NCBI GenBank assembly: GCA_900290245.1
Contig: OKRB01000113.1
Coordinates: forward strand, 1-42,362
DNA: 42,362 bases
Origin: Candidatus Sulfuritelmatomonas gaucii
Lineage (GTDB): Bacteria; Acidobacteriota; Terriglobia; Terriglobales; Acidobacteriaceae
Reading direction: 5' to 3'
Part shown: piece after piece, positions 22,682 to 32,385 of the stretch
Numbering within the stretch: position 1 is the first letter of the stretch
How the letters are laid out: the number at the start of each line of letters is the position of its first letter
Position numbers and translations under genes: made by a program
The notes under the pieces: model-generated
Database searches by the model: none
What the model saw: only the letters and a program-made list of their open reading frames with translations
Told to the model about the DNA's origin: nothing

Positions 22682-25015
22682 ATGCCCGACGTCACCTTCA
22701 CAGTCGATGGAAAAAAGCTGACCGCTCCCGCGGGAACGCTGCTCATTGACGCATGCCGCAAGGCCGGCATCGAAATTCCGGCTTTCTGTTACTATCCCGG
22801 CCTCTCGCTGCAGGCCGCTTGCCGCATGTGCGTCGTGCGCCAGGAAAAAGTTCCTAAGCTGCAAACGGCCTGCACCACCACCGTCGCCGAGGGCCAGGTT
22901 TTTGTCACCGAGTCACCCGAGATCGCGCAGGCGCGCAAAGCCACCATCGAACTCCTCCTCGGCAACCATCCGCTCGATTGCCCCGTCTGCGACGCCGGCG
23001 GCGAATGCGAACTACAGGACATGAACTTCAAGTACGGCGCCGGCGAAAGTCTCTACGCGGAGGCCAAGCACCATCGCGATGAGCAGCAGTGGTCGCCTGC
23101 GGTGTTTTACGATCGCCCGCGCTGCATCCTGTGTTACCGCTGTACCCGCATGTGCGGCGAGGGCATGGACGTGTGGGCGCTGGGCGTGAACAATCGCGGC
23201 GCTGACTCAGTGATCGTACCCAACGACGGCCAGCAGCTCGACTGTGAGCAATGCGGCATGTGCATCGATGTCTGCCCTGTGGGTGCGCTCACCAGCGGCA
23301 GCTATCGCTACAAGACTCGGCCCTGGGAGATGAACCATGTCTCCACCGTCTGCACGCACTGCGCCGACGGCTGCAAGGTAACGCTCGGCGTGCGCTCCAC
23401 CACCGATGGCGCCGAAATCATTCGCGCCGACAATCGCGACAAGAGTGGCATCAACGGCGACTTTCTTTGCGCCAAGGGCCGCTTCGGCTTCGATTTCGTG
23501 GAGAGCGCCGACCGCCTGACCAAGCCGCTGGTGCGCAACTCCGCCGGAAAACTGGAGCCCGCCACCTGGGAGCACGCGCTCAGCGTGGCCGCGAAGAAAC
23601 TGAAAGAGATTCGCGATTCGCGCGGTGGTGCTGCGATCGGCGTCATCGGTTCCAACCGCACCACCAATGAAGAGAACTATCTGTTGCAGAAGTTCTCGCG
23701 CACGGTTCTCGCTACTAACAATATTGATCACGAGCGTACAACCGACTACGCTTCCTTCGCTCGCGCACTCGCAGGGCACCCGGGCAAAACCGCCAGCCTG
23801 CGCGACATCGCTTCGGCCTGCGCCATTCTTCTCGTCGGCACCAATCCAACCGACGAGCACCCGCTCCTCGCCTGGCTACTGCGCACCGATGTTCGCCTTA
23901 ACCGCGCACGCCTCTATATCGCCAACCACGCGCCCATCAAGCTCGAGCGCCAGGCACGCGCCATGCAGGGCCTGCCGCCGAATGGCTACAAAGACCTGAC
24001 CACCATCCTCGATCGTGGCGAAACCGACCTCGCCAAAGCCGTCAAGGCGGAAGAATCGCTCATCGTGATCTTCGGCTCGGAGATTCGCGGTACGGCAATC
24101 CATAATCTCGTCACGTGGGGCCTTAATCGCGGCCCCAATCCCGATTCCGTCCGCTTCGCTTGCCTCGGCGATCACTCGAATTCGCGCGGCGCAGCCGACA
24201 TGGGCCTCTTCCCTGACCTGCTTCCCGGCTACGTTCCCATCACCGAGCCAGGTGCCTTCGTCGAATACGCCGACCTGCCTCCTGCTGCCGGCAAGACCCT
24301 TTCGCAAATGCTCGACGTAGCAACCGCGGGCGAGCTCGGCGCACTGCTTGTGGTCGGCGCCAACCCGGTTTCACGCGCCCCGCTGAACCCCGCCGCGCTC
24401 AAGAACACTTTCCTCATCGTGCAGGATCTCTTCCTCACCGAAACCGCCACTCTCGCCGAAGTCGTGCTTCCGGCCGCCAGCCTCTACGAGAAATCGGGCA
24501 CCGTCACCAATACCTTCGGCGACGTTCAGATCGTTCGCAAGGCCGCCGATCGCGCTGGAGTGAAGCCTGACTTCGAAATTCTCGTCCGCCTCGCCGAAGC
24601 CATGGGCGGACCCATCAAAGGCCTCGTCCCGTTTGGCCGAGCAGGCACCACAGCAGACCTCGGCCAATCGCGCGGCGCACAATCGGGCGAAGCCGATCGC
24701 CACGCAGTATGGCTCGAGGCCAATGGATTGGAGCCCAGGCTCAGCCCCTTCGATCCGTTCGCCCTATTTGACGAAATCGAGCGTCTCGTCCCCGGCTACG
24801 CCATTGACCGCATCAACCTCATCGCAGGCAACGATGTACACTCCGAACCGGCCTCGCCGGGACTTGTCCCGGTAACGGCGCTCGCCGGGGAAGATTTCAT
24901 CGTTCCCGCGCACGACACGCTCTTTACTTCAGGAACGCTGGGCCGATACAGCGCAGCGCTCAAGCAACTGGAAGAACACCAGGCAAAGGAACTCGCGAAA
25001 TCTGCAGCCGACTGA
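22682..25015 (+). CDS. nuoG: NuoG, complex I Fe-S subunit G
   Basis: A 777-residue protein. Order: N-terminal [2Fe-2S] domain (CYYPGLSLQAACRMC, then C at about 63), His-Cys3 cluster region (HPLDCPVCDAGGECELQD), two [4Fe-4S] clusters (CILCYRCTRMC and CEQCGMCIDVCP), the N7-type site CTHCADGC with a later Cys in FLCAKGRF, then a molybdopterin-oxidoreductase-like domain without a visible Mo ligand role. It carries electrons from NuoF towards NuoI. A hairpin (24857-24872, CCGGGAC/GTCCCGG) lies in the less conserved C-terminal coding part. Confidence 0.95.
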   Translation: MPDVTFTVDGKKLTAPAGTLLIDACRKAGIEIPAFCYYPGLSLQAACRMCVVRQEKVPKLQTACTTTVAEGQVFVTESPEIAQARKATIELLLGNHPLDCPVCDAGGECELQDMNFKYGAGESLYAEAKHHRDEQQWSPAVFYDRPRCILCYRCTRMCGEGMDVWALGVNNRGADSVIVPNDGQQLDCEQCGMCIDVCPVGALTSGSYRYKTRPWEMNHVSTVCTHCADGCKVTLGVRSTTDGAEIIRADNRDKSGINGDFLCAKGRFGFDFVESADRLTKPLVRNSAGKLEPATWEHALSVAAKKLKEIRDSRGGAAIGVIGSNRTTNEENYLLQKFSRTVLATNNIDHERTTDYASFARALAGHPGKTASLRDIASACAILLVGTNPTDEHPLLAWLLRTDVRLNRARLYIANHAPIKLERQARAMQGLPPNGYKDLTTILDRGETDLAKAVKAEESLIVIFGSEIRGTAIHNLVTWGLNRGPNPDSVRFACLGDHSNSRGAADMGLFPDLLPGYVPITEPGAFVEYADLPPAAGKTLSQMLDVATAGELGALLVVGANPVSRAPLNPAALKNTFLIVQDLFLTETATLAEVVLPAASLYEKSGTVTNTFGDVQIVRKAADRAGVKPDFEILVRLAEAMGGPIKGLVPFGRAGTTADLGQSRGAQSGEADRHAVWLEANGLEPRLSPFDPFALFDEIERLVPGYAIDRINLIAGNDVHSEPASPGLVPVTALAGEDFIVPAHDTLFTSGTLGRYSAALKQLEEHQAKELAKSAAD

Positions 25016-25026
25016 AAAATTCTGGG

Positions 25027-25063
25027 TGCCCCATCCTAAGCGCGTTGTTTGCGTTTAGGGTGG
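25027..25063. repeat. Palindromic repeat, CCATCCT/AGGGTGG family, between nuoG and nuoH
   Basis: CCATCCTAAGCGC (25031-25043), seven bases, GCGTTTAGGGTGG (25051-25063). The arms pair with two G-T positions; the T-G in CCATCC/GGGTGG recurs at the same place in the copies at 30781 and 33482. It follows TGGGTGCC. Confidence 0.65.
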
Positions 25064-25143
25064 AAAGGAAAACTGAAGGACCACATGTTTCGACTCACTG
25101 ACCTGCTAACTCGCTGACTCGCTGTTCCAAAGGCTAAACGCAC

Positions 25144-26190
25144 GTGACGCTACTCGAATTCGTTTTTTGGAGCCTGCTCAAGGTTGCCGTGGCCACGGTG
25201 GTCATGCTCATGGGCATCGCCTACACCGTGCTCCTCGAACGCAAGCTGGTGGGCCGCATTCAGAACCGCTGGGGGCCCAGCCGCGTCGGCCCTTTCGGCC
25301 TTTTGCAGCCGCTTGTCGACGGCGCCAAGTCCTTCCTCAAAGAGGACCTCATTCCGACGGCCGTTTACCGGCCCATTTATCTGCTGGCGCCGCTCATCTC
25401 GCTCAGCTGCACGCTCATCTTCATTGCGGTGGTGCCCTTTGGGCCGCCCAATATGGGCCCGCATCGCTTCGATCTTTTTGAAATCTCCAATATCAACATC
25501 GGCCTGCTCGTCATACTGGGCCTTACCTCCATGGGCGTCTACGGCGTTGCGCTCGCCGGGTGGTCCTCCAACAACAAATACTCGCTCCTCGGTTCGCTGC
25601 GCTCATCGTCGCAGTTGATCAGCTATGAGCTCGCTCTCGGCCTCTCGCTTGTCGGTGTCGTCCTGCGCGCGGGCTCGCTCAACCTGCGCACCATCGTCAA
25701 GCAGCAAGCCACTCTCGGCATGGCCACCTGGAACATCTTTGGCGGACTCCAGTTCATCGCCTTCTTCATTTACCTCATGGCCGCCTTCGCCGAGACCAAC
25801 CGCTCGCCCTTCGACCTGCCCGAAGCCGAAAGCGAGCTCGTCGCGGGATATCACACCGAATACAGCTCCATGAAGTTCGCAATGTTCTTCATGGCCGAGT
25901 ACGGCAACATGATTAACGTGGGCTGCGTGGCCACCCTTCTGTTTCTCGGCGGCTGGACCAGTCCTTTCGGCGATCTCTTCCCGCAGCTTCAAAGCACTTT
26001 CATCAATCTGTTCGCGCCCATCTTCTGGTTTGTGATCAAGGTGCTTGCCTTTCTCTGTCTCTACGTGTGGGTGCGGGGAACCTTGCCCCGCTTCCGCTAT
26101 GACCAACTGATGAACTTCGGATGGCGATTCCTGCTCCCGCTCGCCATCCTCAATATCGTGGGAACAAGCCTATGGCTCGCGTTTCAGTGA
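25144..26190 (+). CDS. nuoH: NuoH, complex I subunit H
   Basis: A 348-residue ND1-type membrane subunit with about eight helices. Landmarks: ERKLVGRIQNRWGPSRVGP and LQPLVDGAKSFLKED near the N-terminus, the acidic loop AETNRSPFDLPEAESELVAG, and the end RGTLPRFRYDQLMNFGWRFL. It forms the quinone chamber and couples it to proton pumping. Starts at GTG. nuoI, which normally follows, is missing; nuoJ comes after 187 bp. Confidence 0.96.
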   Translation: MTLLEFVFWSLLKVAVATVVMLMGIAYTVLLERKLVGRIQNRWGPSRVGPFGLLQPLVDGAKSFLKEDLIPTAVYRPIYLLAPLISLSCTLIFIAVVPFGPPNMGPHRFDLFEISNINIGLLVILGLTSMGVYGVALAGWSSNNKYSLLGSLRSSSQLISYELALGLSLVGVVLRAGSLNLRTIVKQQATLGMATWNIFGGLQFIAFFIYLMAAFAETNRSPFDLPEAESELVAGYHTEYSSMKFAMFFMAEYGNMINVGCVATLLFLGGWTSPFGDLFPQLQSTFINLFAPIFWFVIKVLAFLCLYVWVRGTLPRFRYDQLMNFGWRFLLPLAILNIVGTSLWLAFQ

Positions 26191-26377
26191 GGACAAAATC
26201 GGGTTACCTCATCCATTCCGCGAGACGCCAAAACGCCTCACACCAAGGGTGCGACAAAGCAGCCTCATTTACAATCTGGAAGGGTTTTCTCGCAAGAGAT
26301 TTTGTCCTGCACCATCGTCCTTTCCCATAACCTGCCGGCTTTCTTTGACCGGCTCTTGAAACGGTTTCAGCGAATTC

Positions 26378-26908
26378 ATGTACCTGATCCTGTTTATCGT
26401 GTTTGCCGGATTCTGCCTCGCTGGAGCCATCAATCTCCTGCTGCAGACGCACCCCATCAACAGCGCCCTGTCGCTGATCGTGGTGATGACCTCGCTTGCC
26501 GTGCTCTATCTTCTGCTCGGCGCAGAGTTTTTGGCCATTGCGCAGATTATTGTTTACGCCGGCGCCGTCATGGTCCTCTTCACTTTTGTCGTCATGCTTC
26601 TGAACGCCGGGCGTGAAGAGCGTACTCTCGGCAGCCGGGCCGCGCGCCCCATCGGATTTACCGCGGTCGTTGTGCTTCTCGCCGTTTTCGCCACCGTTAT
26701 CCTTCGCGTGCAGGGCCTCAACCCGGCAGTTCTGGGCCACGGGCTCACAAACGCACCCAACCAATCGAACCTCGTTCTTTTGAGCCAGGTGCTCTTCCAC
26801 GAATTGCTGTTGCCGTTTGAAGTCACGTCGGTACTGATCCTCATCGCCATCCTCGGCGCGGTTGCAATCGCCCGCCGCGAAGGCGCGGAAAGGACGGCCG
26901 AAAAATGA
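26378..26908 (+). CDS. nuoJ: NuoJ, complex I subunit J
   Basis: A 176-residue ND6-type membrane subunit with five helices. Conserved stretch: [20 protein letters not shown], then [20 protein letters not shown]. Its end overlaps nuoK by ATGA. The 187-bp gap before it shows no gene remnant. Confidence 0.95.
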   Translation: MYLILFIVFAGFCLAGAINLLLQTHPINSALSLIVVMTSLAVLYLLLGAEFLAIAQIIVYAGAVMVLFTFVVMLLNAGREERTLGSRAARPIGFTAVVVLLAVFATVILRVQGLNPAVLGHGLTNAPNQSNLVLLSQVLFHELLLPFEVTSVLILIAILGAVAIARREGAERTAEK

Positions 26909-27225
26909 GCCTCCTTAACCACGCCATCCCGCTCAACTGGTATCTGCTCCTGAGCGCGGTCCTGTTTTCGCTCGGCGTCATCGGATTCCTCATCAAGCGA
27001 AATCTTATTACCGTTTTCATGTCGATTGAGCTCATGCTCAATGCAGTCAATCTGACCTTTGTGACCTTCGCCTATCAATGGAACGCGGTCAAAGGTCAGA
27101 TCTTTGTCTTTTTTGTCATGATGGTTGCCGCTGCTGAAGCCGCCGTCGGCCTTGCCATCATCATTGCTGTCTTCCGCGCGCGCGGAACCTTGGCCGTCGA
27201 TCGCATCAATCTGATGAAACTATGA
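26905..27225 (+). CDS. nuoK: NuoK, complex I subunit K
   Basis: A 106-residue ND4L-type subunit with three helices and the two conserved membrane Glu ([13 protein letters not shown] and [11 protein letters not shown]). It belongs to the proton path. It overlaps nuoJ and nuoL by 4 bp each. Confidence 0.96.
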   Translation: MSLLNHAIPLNWYLLLSAVLFSLGVIGFLIKRNLITVFMSIELMLNAVNLTFVTFAYQWNAVKGQIFVFFVMMVAAAEAAVGLAIIIAVFRARGTLAVDRINLMKL

Positions 27226-29195
27226 ACGAATCGCTCCATCTCTGGCTGATTCCGCTGCTGCCGTTCGTCGGCTTCGTGCTGAACGGAATCCTCGGGTCTC
27301 GCCTGCCCAGGCGTCTTGTCACCGCGATCGGCCTGCTGGCGCCACTCGGCTCGCTGGCGCTGGTATTCAATGCGGCGGCGGCAACCATGATCTCTGCCGC
27401 CACAGTCTGCCAGGGGTGCGGCCGGGTCACTGCAGTGACGTTGCCCTACGGCGAGATTTGCCCCTTCCCCTGGCTGACTGCCGGCGCAATCCACGTCGAT
27501 TTCAGCTTCGTTCTCGACCAGCTTTCACTGGTCATGCTTCTCGTCGTCACCGGAGTCGGTTTTCTCATCCACGTCTACTCCATCGGCTACATGAAGGAAG
27601 ACAAAAGCTACGCGCGCTTTTTCAGCTTCCTCAATCTCTTTCTCTTCTTCATGACCGTGCTCGTTCTCGCCGGCAACTTCCTCGTGATGTTTGTCGGCTG
27701 GGAGGGCGTGGGCCTCGCATCGTATCTGCTCATCGGTTTCTGGTTTGAGAAAAACACTGCCGCCGAAGCGGGCAAAAAAGCCTTCATCGTCAACCGCATC
27801 GGCGACTTTGGCTTCCTGATCGGCATCTTCTTGCTGATTTCTAACTTCGGCACGCTTGCCTTTCAGCAGATTCGTATTGAGCTTGGAATGAGTACGTCGT
27901 GGCATGGCGGCGTGCTCACGGTCATCTGCCTCTGCCTGCTGCTCGGCGCCGCCGGCAAAAGCGCGCAGCTTCCGCTGTACGTGTGGCTGCCCGATGCGAT
28001 GGAAGGTCCGACGCCCGTCTCCGCGTTGATCCATGCAGCCACCATGGTCACCGCAGGCGTGTACATGATCGCGCGCACGCATTTCCTCTTCGACCGGTCG
28101 CCCTTCGCGCTCGCCACCGTGGCCATCGTCGGCGCGGCAACGGCTCTCTTTGCCGCCACCATGGGGCTGGCGCAAAACGACATCAAGCGCGTCCTCGCCT
28201 ACTCCACGATTTCGCAGCTCGGCTACATGTTCCTTGCCTGCGGAGTTGCCGCTTACTCTGCGGCCATCTTCCATCTCTTCACGCATGCCTTCTTCAAAGC
28301 TCTTCTCTTCCTCGCGGCAGGCTCCGTGATTCACGCTCTCGGCGGCGAGCAGGATATGCGCAATATGGGCGGCCTGCGTAAAAAACTCCCAGTCACCTTC
28401 TGGACCATGACTGCGGCCGTCTTCGCGATCAGCGGCTTTCCACCGTTCGCCGGCTTTTTCTCAAAAGACGCGATCCTTTACGCCGCGTTCCTTCAGGGAA
28501 CTCTCGGCAAAATCCTCTGGTTCGTCGGTCTGCTGACAGCGCTCATCACGGCGCTCTACATGTTCCGCCTCTGGTACATGACTTTCTTCGGCGAACCACG
28601 CACGTCCGATGCGCACCCCCACGAAAGCCCCTGGTCCATGCGCGGCCCAATGGTGATTCTCGGTCTGCTCTGCGTGTGCGGCGGCTGGATAGGGATTGAC
28701 CGCTTCACCGAGTATCTCGCCCCATCCGTCGGCCTGCACCGCACTATATCCAGCGGCAGCATCGGCCTCGAATTGGTTCTCAGCCTGGTTGCGGTCCTCG
28801 TGGCCCTGGAAGGCTGGCTGATCGCAGGCAAGTATTACCGCCGCAAACCCGAGCGCCCCGCCGAGTTCGCTGCCGCCATGCCCACCGCCTACAAGATTCT
28901 CTTGAACAACTATTACGTCGACGAGATTTATGGCGCCGTCATCGTCAAGCCGCTGCTGATCCTCTCGAGATTCGTTCTGGGCGGAATTGAATTTCTGCTC
29001 GCAGGGGTGGCATGGCTCCTCGGCGGCATCGCCATGCTCTCCGGAATGATTTTGCAGCGCTGGCAATCCGGCAACCTGCGCTCGTACGCGGCCTGGCTGG
29101 CTCTCGGAGCCGCGGCCCTGTTGCTTTTTATGGTCGTTCCTTCGCTGCTGGCAGCGAACGGCATAGATATCCGTTGGACATGGGGGCTGAGATGA
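27222..29195 (+). CDS. nuoL: NuoL, complex I proton-pumping subunit L
   Basis: A 657-residue ND5-type antiporter-like subunit. Visible: [19 protein letters not shown] with the key Glu, [36 protein letters not shown] with the conserved Lys upstream, and [17 protein letters not shown]. The C-terminal part includes the lateral helix. Overlaps nuoK and nuoM by 4 bp. Confidence 0.97.
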   Translation: MNESLHLWLIPLLPFVGFVLNGILGSRLPRRLVTAIGLLAPLGSLALVFNAAAATMISAATVCQGCGRVTAVTLPYGEICPFPWLTAGAIHVDFSFVLDQLSLVMLLVVTGVGFLIHVYSIGYMKEDKSYARFFSFLNLFLFFMTVLVLAGNFLVMFVGWEGVGLASYLLIGFWFEKNTAAEAGKKAFIVNRIGDFGFLIGIFLLISNFGTLAFQQIRIELGMSTSWHGGVLTVICLCLLLGAAGKSAQLPLYVWLPDAMEGPTPVSALIHAATMVTAGVYMIARTHFLFDRSPFALATVAIVGAATALFAATMGLAQNDIKRVLAYSTISQLGYMFLACGVAAYSAAIFHLFTHAFFKALLFLAAGSVIHALGGEQDMRNMGGLRKKLPVTFWTMTAAVFAISGFPPFAGFFSKDAILYAAFLQGTLGKILWFVGLLTALITALYMFRLWYMTFFGEPRTSDAHPHESPWSMRGPMVILGLLCVCGGWIGIDRFTEYLAPSVGLHRTISSGSIGLELVLSLVAVLVALEGWLIAGKYYRRKPERPAEFAAAMPTAYKILLNNYYVDEIYGAVIVKPLLILSRFVLGGIEFLLAGVAWLLGGIAMLSGMILQRWQSGNLRSYAAWLALGAAALLLFMVVPSLLAANGIDIRWTWGLR

Positions 29196-30865
29196 TGCAC
29201 GCGATCGACCCGATCATTCTCACCCTCATCCTGCTGCTTCCGCTGGCGGGCGCGATCCTTGTCGCGCTCCTACCCGACCGCGCGAAACTGCCCAACTGGC
29301 TTGCGTTGCTGACCTCGTTGGTCACCTTCGTTCTAACGTTGCATCTTCCCGCGCACTTCGCCTACGGCCAAACCGGTTTCCAATTCGAGCGCAACATCCC
29401 GTGGATCGCGAGCCCCGCGATCTTCTACCACGTCGGCGTCGACGGCCTCAGCCTCTGGCTCGTCGTCCTCACCGGCCTGCTCGCGCCCGTCGGGGTCGTC
29501 GCCAGCTGGAAGGCAATCCAGGCCCGGCGCAAAGTCTTCTATTCACTCTTTCTTGTACAGCAGACCGCCATGTTCGGCGTGTTTGTGTCGCTCGACCTCA
29601 TGCTCTACTACGGCTTCTGGGAGCTCTCGCTCGTCCCCATGGCCATCCTGATCGCCATGTACGGCCGCAAGGAAGGCCCACGCGCCGCGCTCAAGTTTTT
29701 CCTGTTCACCTTCATTCCATCGGCGCCGCTGCTTGTCGCCATCCTTTGGCTCTACGTCCGCACGCATACATTCAACTTCACCGACCTGCAATACCAGACC
29801 GCGAGCGGCGTGCTCCCAGCCGGCGCACTCTTCTGGGTTGCGCTTGCGTTTCTCTTCGCCTTTGCCGTCAAAGTGCCCGTATTCCCACTCCACGGATGGC
29901 TGGCTGACACGTATAACGAGGCGCCGGTCGCGCTCGCCATGGTGGTCGCCGGTAAGCTCGGCTTGTATTCCATGCTCCGCTTCCACGTAGGCCTCTTTCC
30001 TGCCCAGGCCCACGCAATCGCTCCGTTGCTCATCGCTCTCGGTGTCATTGGCATCCTCTATGGAGCGTGTCTCGCTCTCGTCCAGCGCGACTTCTGGCGC
30101 CTGCTGGCCTACGCCGCCCTTAGTCTCTTTGGCCTTATTGTTCTCGCCATCTACGGCCTCAGCTTCACTGGCTGGTCCGGCGCCGTGTTCCAGATCCTTT
30201 CCGACGGCGTCGTCGATGGCTCGCTCTTTCTGCTCCTCGGCGCGCTCGAAGTGCGTTACGGCACCAGCCTCATCTCTTCATACGGTGGCCTCGCCGCAAA
30301 GCTGCCCCGTACGGCTTCGTATTTTGTGATCGCTGCGCTGGCCTTGATCGGCCTGCCCATGTTGAGCGGATTTATCGGCGAATTCATCATTTTGTCGAGC
30401 ACGTTCGCCTTCGTAAGCCATGGTTGGGCCGTGGCGGCGGCGCTGGGCGTGATTCTTGGCGCGGCCTACATGCTCTGGCTGGTGCAGCGCCTGTTTTATG
30501 GACCGGAAAGCAACCTCGCGTCCTCGATGCGATCCCCCGATCTCGGTTTCGGCGAGCTTTCGATTCTCACTCCGCTCGTCGTCCTCATGCTGGTCATGGG
30601 CCTGGCGCCGAATCTCTGGCTCAACTCGATCCAAACCGGCATCCACCCGCCTCAACATCCAACGAACGTGATATCGATCCAAAAGCCACAGGCCTCCACA
30701 AAAATCTCTGTCATCCTGAGCGAGCCCGCCAACGGCGGGCGAGTCGAAGGATCTGCGGTTGCTTTTTCGCGAGACGTTGCCCCATCCTTGCCAGCGGTTC
30801 CATCGCTGGCAAGGGTGGGTACTCACGAAAAGCAACTCGCGTCGGCATCGGGGGCCCACCAATGA
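29192..30865 (+). CDS. nuoM: NuoM, complex I proton-pumping subunit M, with a repeat-derived C-terminal tail
   Basis: A 557-residue ND4-type subunit. Conserved parts: GVDGLSLWLVVLTGLLAPVG, YYGFWELSLVPMAILI, VKVPVFPLHGWLADTYNEAP, and LSGFIGEFIILSSTFAF. The usual protein ends shortly after the last helix (about WLNSIQTG). Here some 60 further residues follow that are translated from two palindromic repeats at 30718-30819 and look unlike membrane protein (SEPANGGRVEGSAVAFSRDV). The start is ATG 29192 or 29195 in an ATGATG overlapping the nuoL stop. The core should still function. Confidence 0.93.
   Translation: MMHAIDPIILTLILLLPLAGAILVALLPDRAKLPNWLALLTSLVTFVLTLHLPAHFAYGQTGFQFERNIPWIASPAIFYHVGVDGLSLWLVVLTGLLAPVGVVASWKAIQARRKVFYSLFLVQQTAMFGVFVSLDLMLYYGFWELSLVPMAILIAMYGRKEGPRAALKFFLFTFIPSAPLLVAILWLYVRTHTFNFTDLQYQTASGVLPAGALFWVALAFLFAFAVKVPVFPLHGWLADTYNEAPVALAMVVAGKLGLYSMLRFHVGLFPAQAHAIAPLLIALGVIGILYGACLALVQRDFWRLLAYAALSLFGLIVLAIYGLSFTGWSGAVFQILSDGVVDGSLFLLLGALEVRYGTSLISSYGGLAAKLPRTASYFVIAALALIGLPMLSGFIGEFIILSSTFAFVSHGWAVAAALGVILGAAYMLWLVQRLFYGPESNLASSMRSPDLGFGELSILTPLVVLMLVMGLAPNLWLNSIQTGIHPPQHPTNVISIQKPQASTKISVILSEPANGGRVEGSAVAFSRDVAPSLPAVPSLARVGTHEKQLASASGAHQ
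30718..30819. repeat. Two palindromic repeats inside the nuoM 3' coding end
   Basis: First: GCCCGCC AAC GGCGGGC (30724-30740), flanked by CATCCTGAGCGA and GTCGAAGGATC. Second: CCCATCCTTGCCAGCG (30781-30796), seven bases, CGCTGGCAAGGGTGGG (30804-30819), a 16-bp stem with one T-G pair. The second belongs to the family seen at 25031 and 33482. Confidence 0.8.
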
Positions 30866-32385
30866 CCTCCGTCCCCGACATCTACCGCATCCTCCCCGAA
30901 TTCATCCTCACCTTGACAGGCGTCGCCGTCATGCTCATTGACTCATCTCTGCCGCCCTCCTGGTCGCGTCGCTACCTCGGCTTCCTTGCCGCCATTGGAA
31001 CGACCATCGCCCTCTGGGCGAGCATTCTTCAGCTCGAATTCCCCCAGGGCACGGGCTTCTTCCAGACCGTCGAAACCAGCGCGTTCACCGTCTTCTTTCA
31101 CGTTCTCATCTGCGGCCTCGTCCTCGTCGCGCTTCTGCTTGCAATAGACACGCTGCCGCCGCACACTCACCACCAAGGCGAGTTCTACGCGCTGATTGTT
31201 TTTGGCGCAGTGGGCATGTGCCTGCTCACCAGCGCCGTCGAGTTGCTGCTTGTCTTCATCGCACTCGAAATCTCCTCCATCTCCACCTACATCCTCGCCG
31301 CCTACCGCAAGCAGACCGGCCGCAGCCCCGAGGCCGCAATCAAATACTTTCTCCTCGGCTCATTCGCCACGGCATTCCTGCTGTACGGCATCGCGCTCGT
31401 CTTCGGCGCCACCGGCACCACGCAGATCTACGAGATCGCACATCTCGCTCCGACGGCACAGAACCATACGCTCGTCATTGCTGCGCTGGCGCTCATGCTC
31501 GTTGGCATATTGTTCAAAGTCTCGGCCGTTCCTTTTCACGTGTGGACCCCCGATGTTTACGAAGGCGCGCCCTCGCCGGTGGTCGCGCTCATGTCCACCG
31601 CGCCCAAGATTGCCGCCTTCGCCCTGCTGCTCCGCGTCGTCTACGAGATGTTTCCCGATCTCCGCTCGCTGTGGGCGCCACTGCTCTGGATCGTCGCCGT
31701 TCTGTCAATGACCGTGGGCAACTTGGCCGCTCTCCGCCAGCAGAACGTTAAGCGCATGCTGGCTTACTCCGCCATCGCGCACGCCGGCTACCTGCTGGCG
31801 GCTTTCGCCGGCATCGGCGAAGTTGGCATCGCCGCCGCCGCCTTTTACGCCGCAGCCTATGCCGCAATGAACGTGGGCATCTTCGCCATCATCACCCTCG
31901 TCGCCGGATACGACGAGCAGCTCTCGCTCATCGACGACTTCCGCGGCCTCGTCTACCGCTCGCCGCTCCTTGGCTGTCTCCTCATCTTTTTCCTCATCTC
32001 GCTCATCGGTATTCCCTTCACCGGCGGATTCTTCGGCAAGTTCTACGCATTCACAGCCGCGGTGGGCGGCGGTGCCATTGCGCTGGCTATCATCGGCTTG
32101 CTCAATTCAGGATTAGCGGCGGGCTATTACCTTCGTCTCGCGCTGGTCGCAGCGCAACGCCCACTCGCCGACCAGCCCGTTCCCCGCAAGCCTGAAGTCG
32201 GAGTCGCCGTCGGCGCAGCCCTGCTTCTCGCAGTCATCGCCACTCTAGTGCTCGGCATCATTCCCGGAGCGACGCTCGACGCAGCACAGTCGGCCGCGCA
32301 CACCTTGCAAGCGCCGCCGGCCGCCACGACTTCGCCGACTTCTGCCGCTTCACCGCAGGCCGCTCCATTACAATCACCTCAATGA
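30862..32385 (+). CDS. nuoN: NuoN, complex I proton-pumping subunit N
   Basis: A 507-residue ND2-type antiporter-like subunit. Visible: FIALEISSISTYILAAYRKQ, AAIKYFLLGSFATAFLLYGI, PFHVWTPDVYEGAPSPVVAL and KRMLAYSAIAHAGYLL. The last 35 residues are an Ala/Pro/Thr-rich tail. It overlaps nuoM and lpxD by ATGA, so complex I and lipid A synthesis share one transcript here. Confidence 0.96.
   Translation: MTSVPDIYRILPEFILTLTGVAVMLIDSSLPPSWSRRYLGFLAAIGTTIALWASILQLEFPQGTGFFQTVETSAFTVFFHVLICGLVLVALLLAIDTLPPHTHHQGEFYALIVFGAVGMCLLTSAVELLLVFIALEISSISTYILAAYRKQTGRSPEAAIKYFLLGSFATAFLLYGIALVFGATGTTQIYEIAHLAPTAQNHTLVIAALALMLVGILFKVSAVPFHVWTPDVYEGAPSPVVALMSTAPKIAAFALLLRVVYEMFPDLRSLWAPLLWIVAVLSMTVGNLAALRQQNVKRMLAYSAIAHAGYLLAAFAGIGEVGIAAAAFYAAAYAAMNVGIFAIITLVAGYDEQLSLIDDFRGLVYRSPLLGCLLIFFLISLIGIPFTGGFFGKFYAFTAAVGGGAIALAIIGLLNSGLAAGYYLRLALVAAQRPLADQPVPRKPEVGVAVGAALLLAVIATLVLGIIPGATLDAAQSAAHTLQAPPAATTSPTSAASPQAAPLQSPQ

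Noticed and set aside
27525..28334. Long charged open frame antisense to nuoL
   Set aside because: Glu/His/Asp-rich antisense of membrane-protein codons, a usual artefact.
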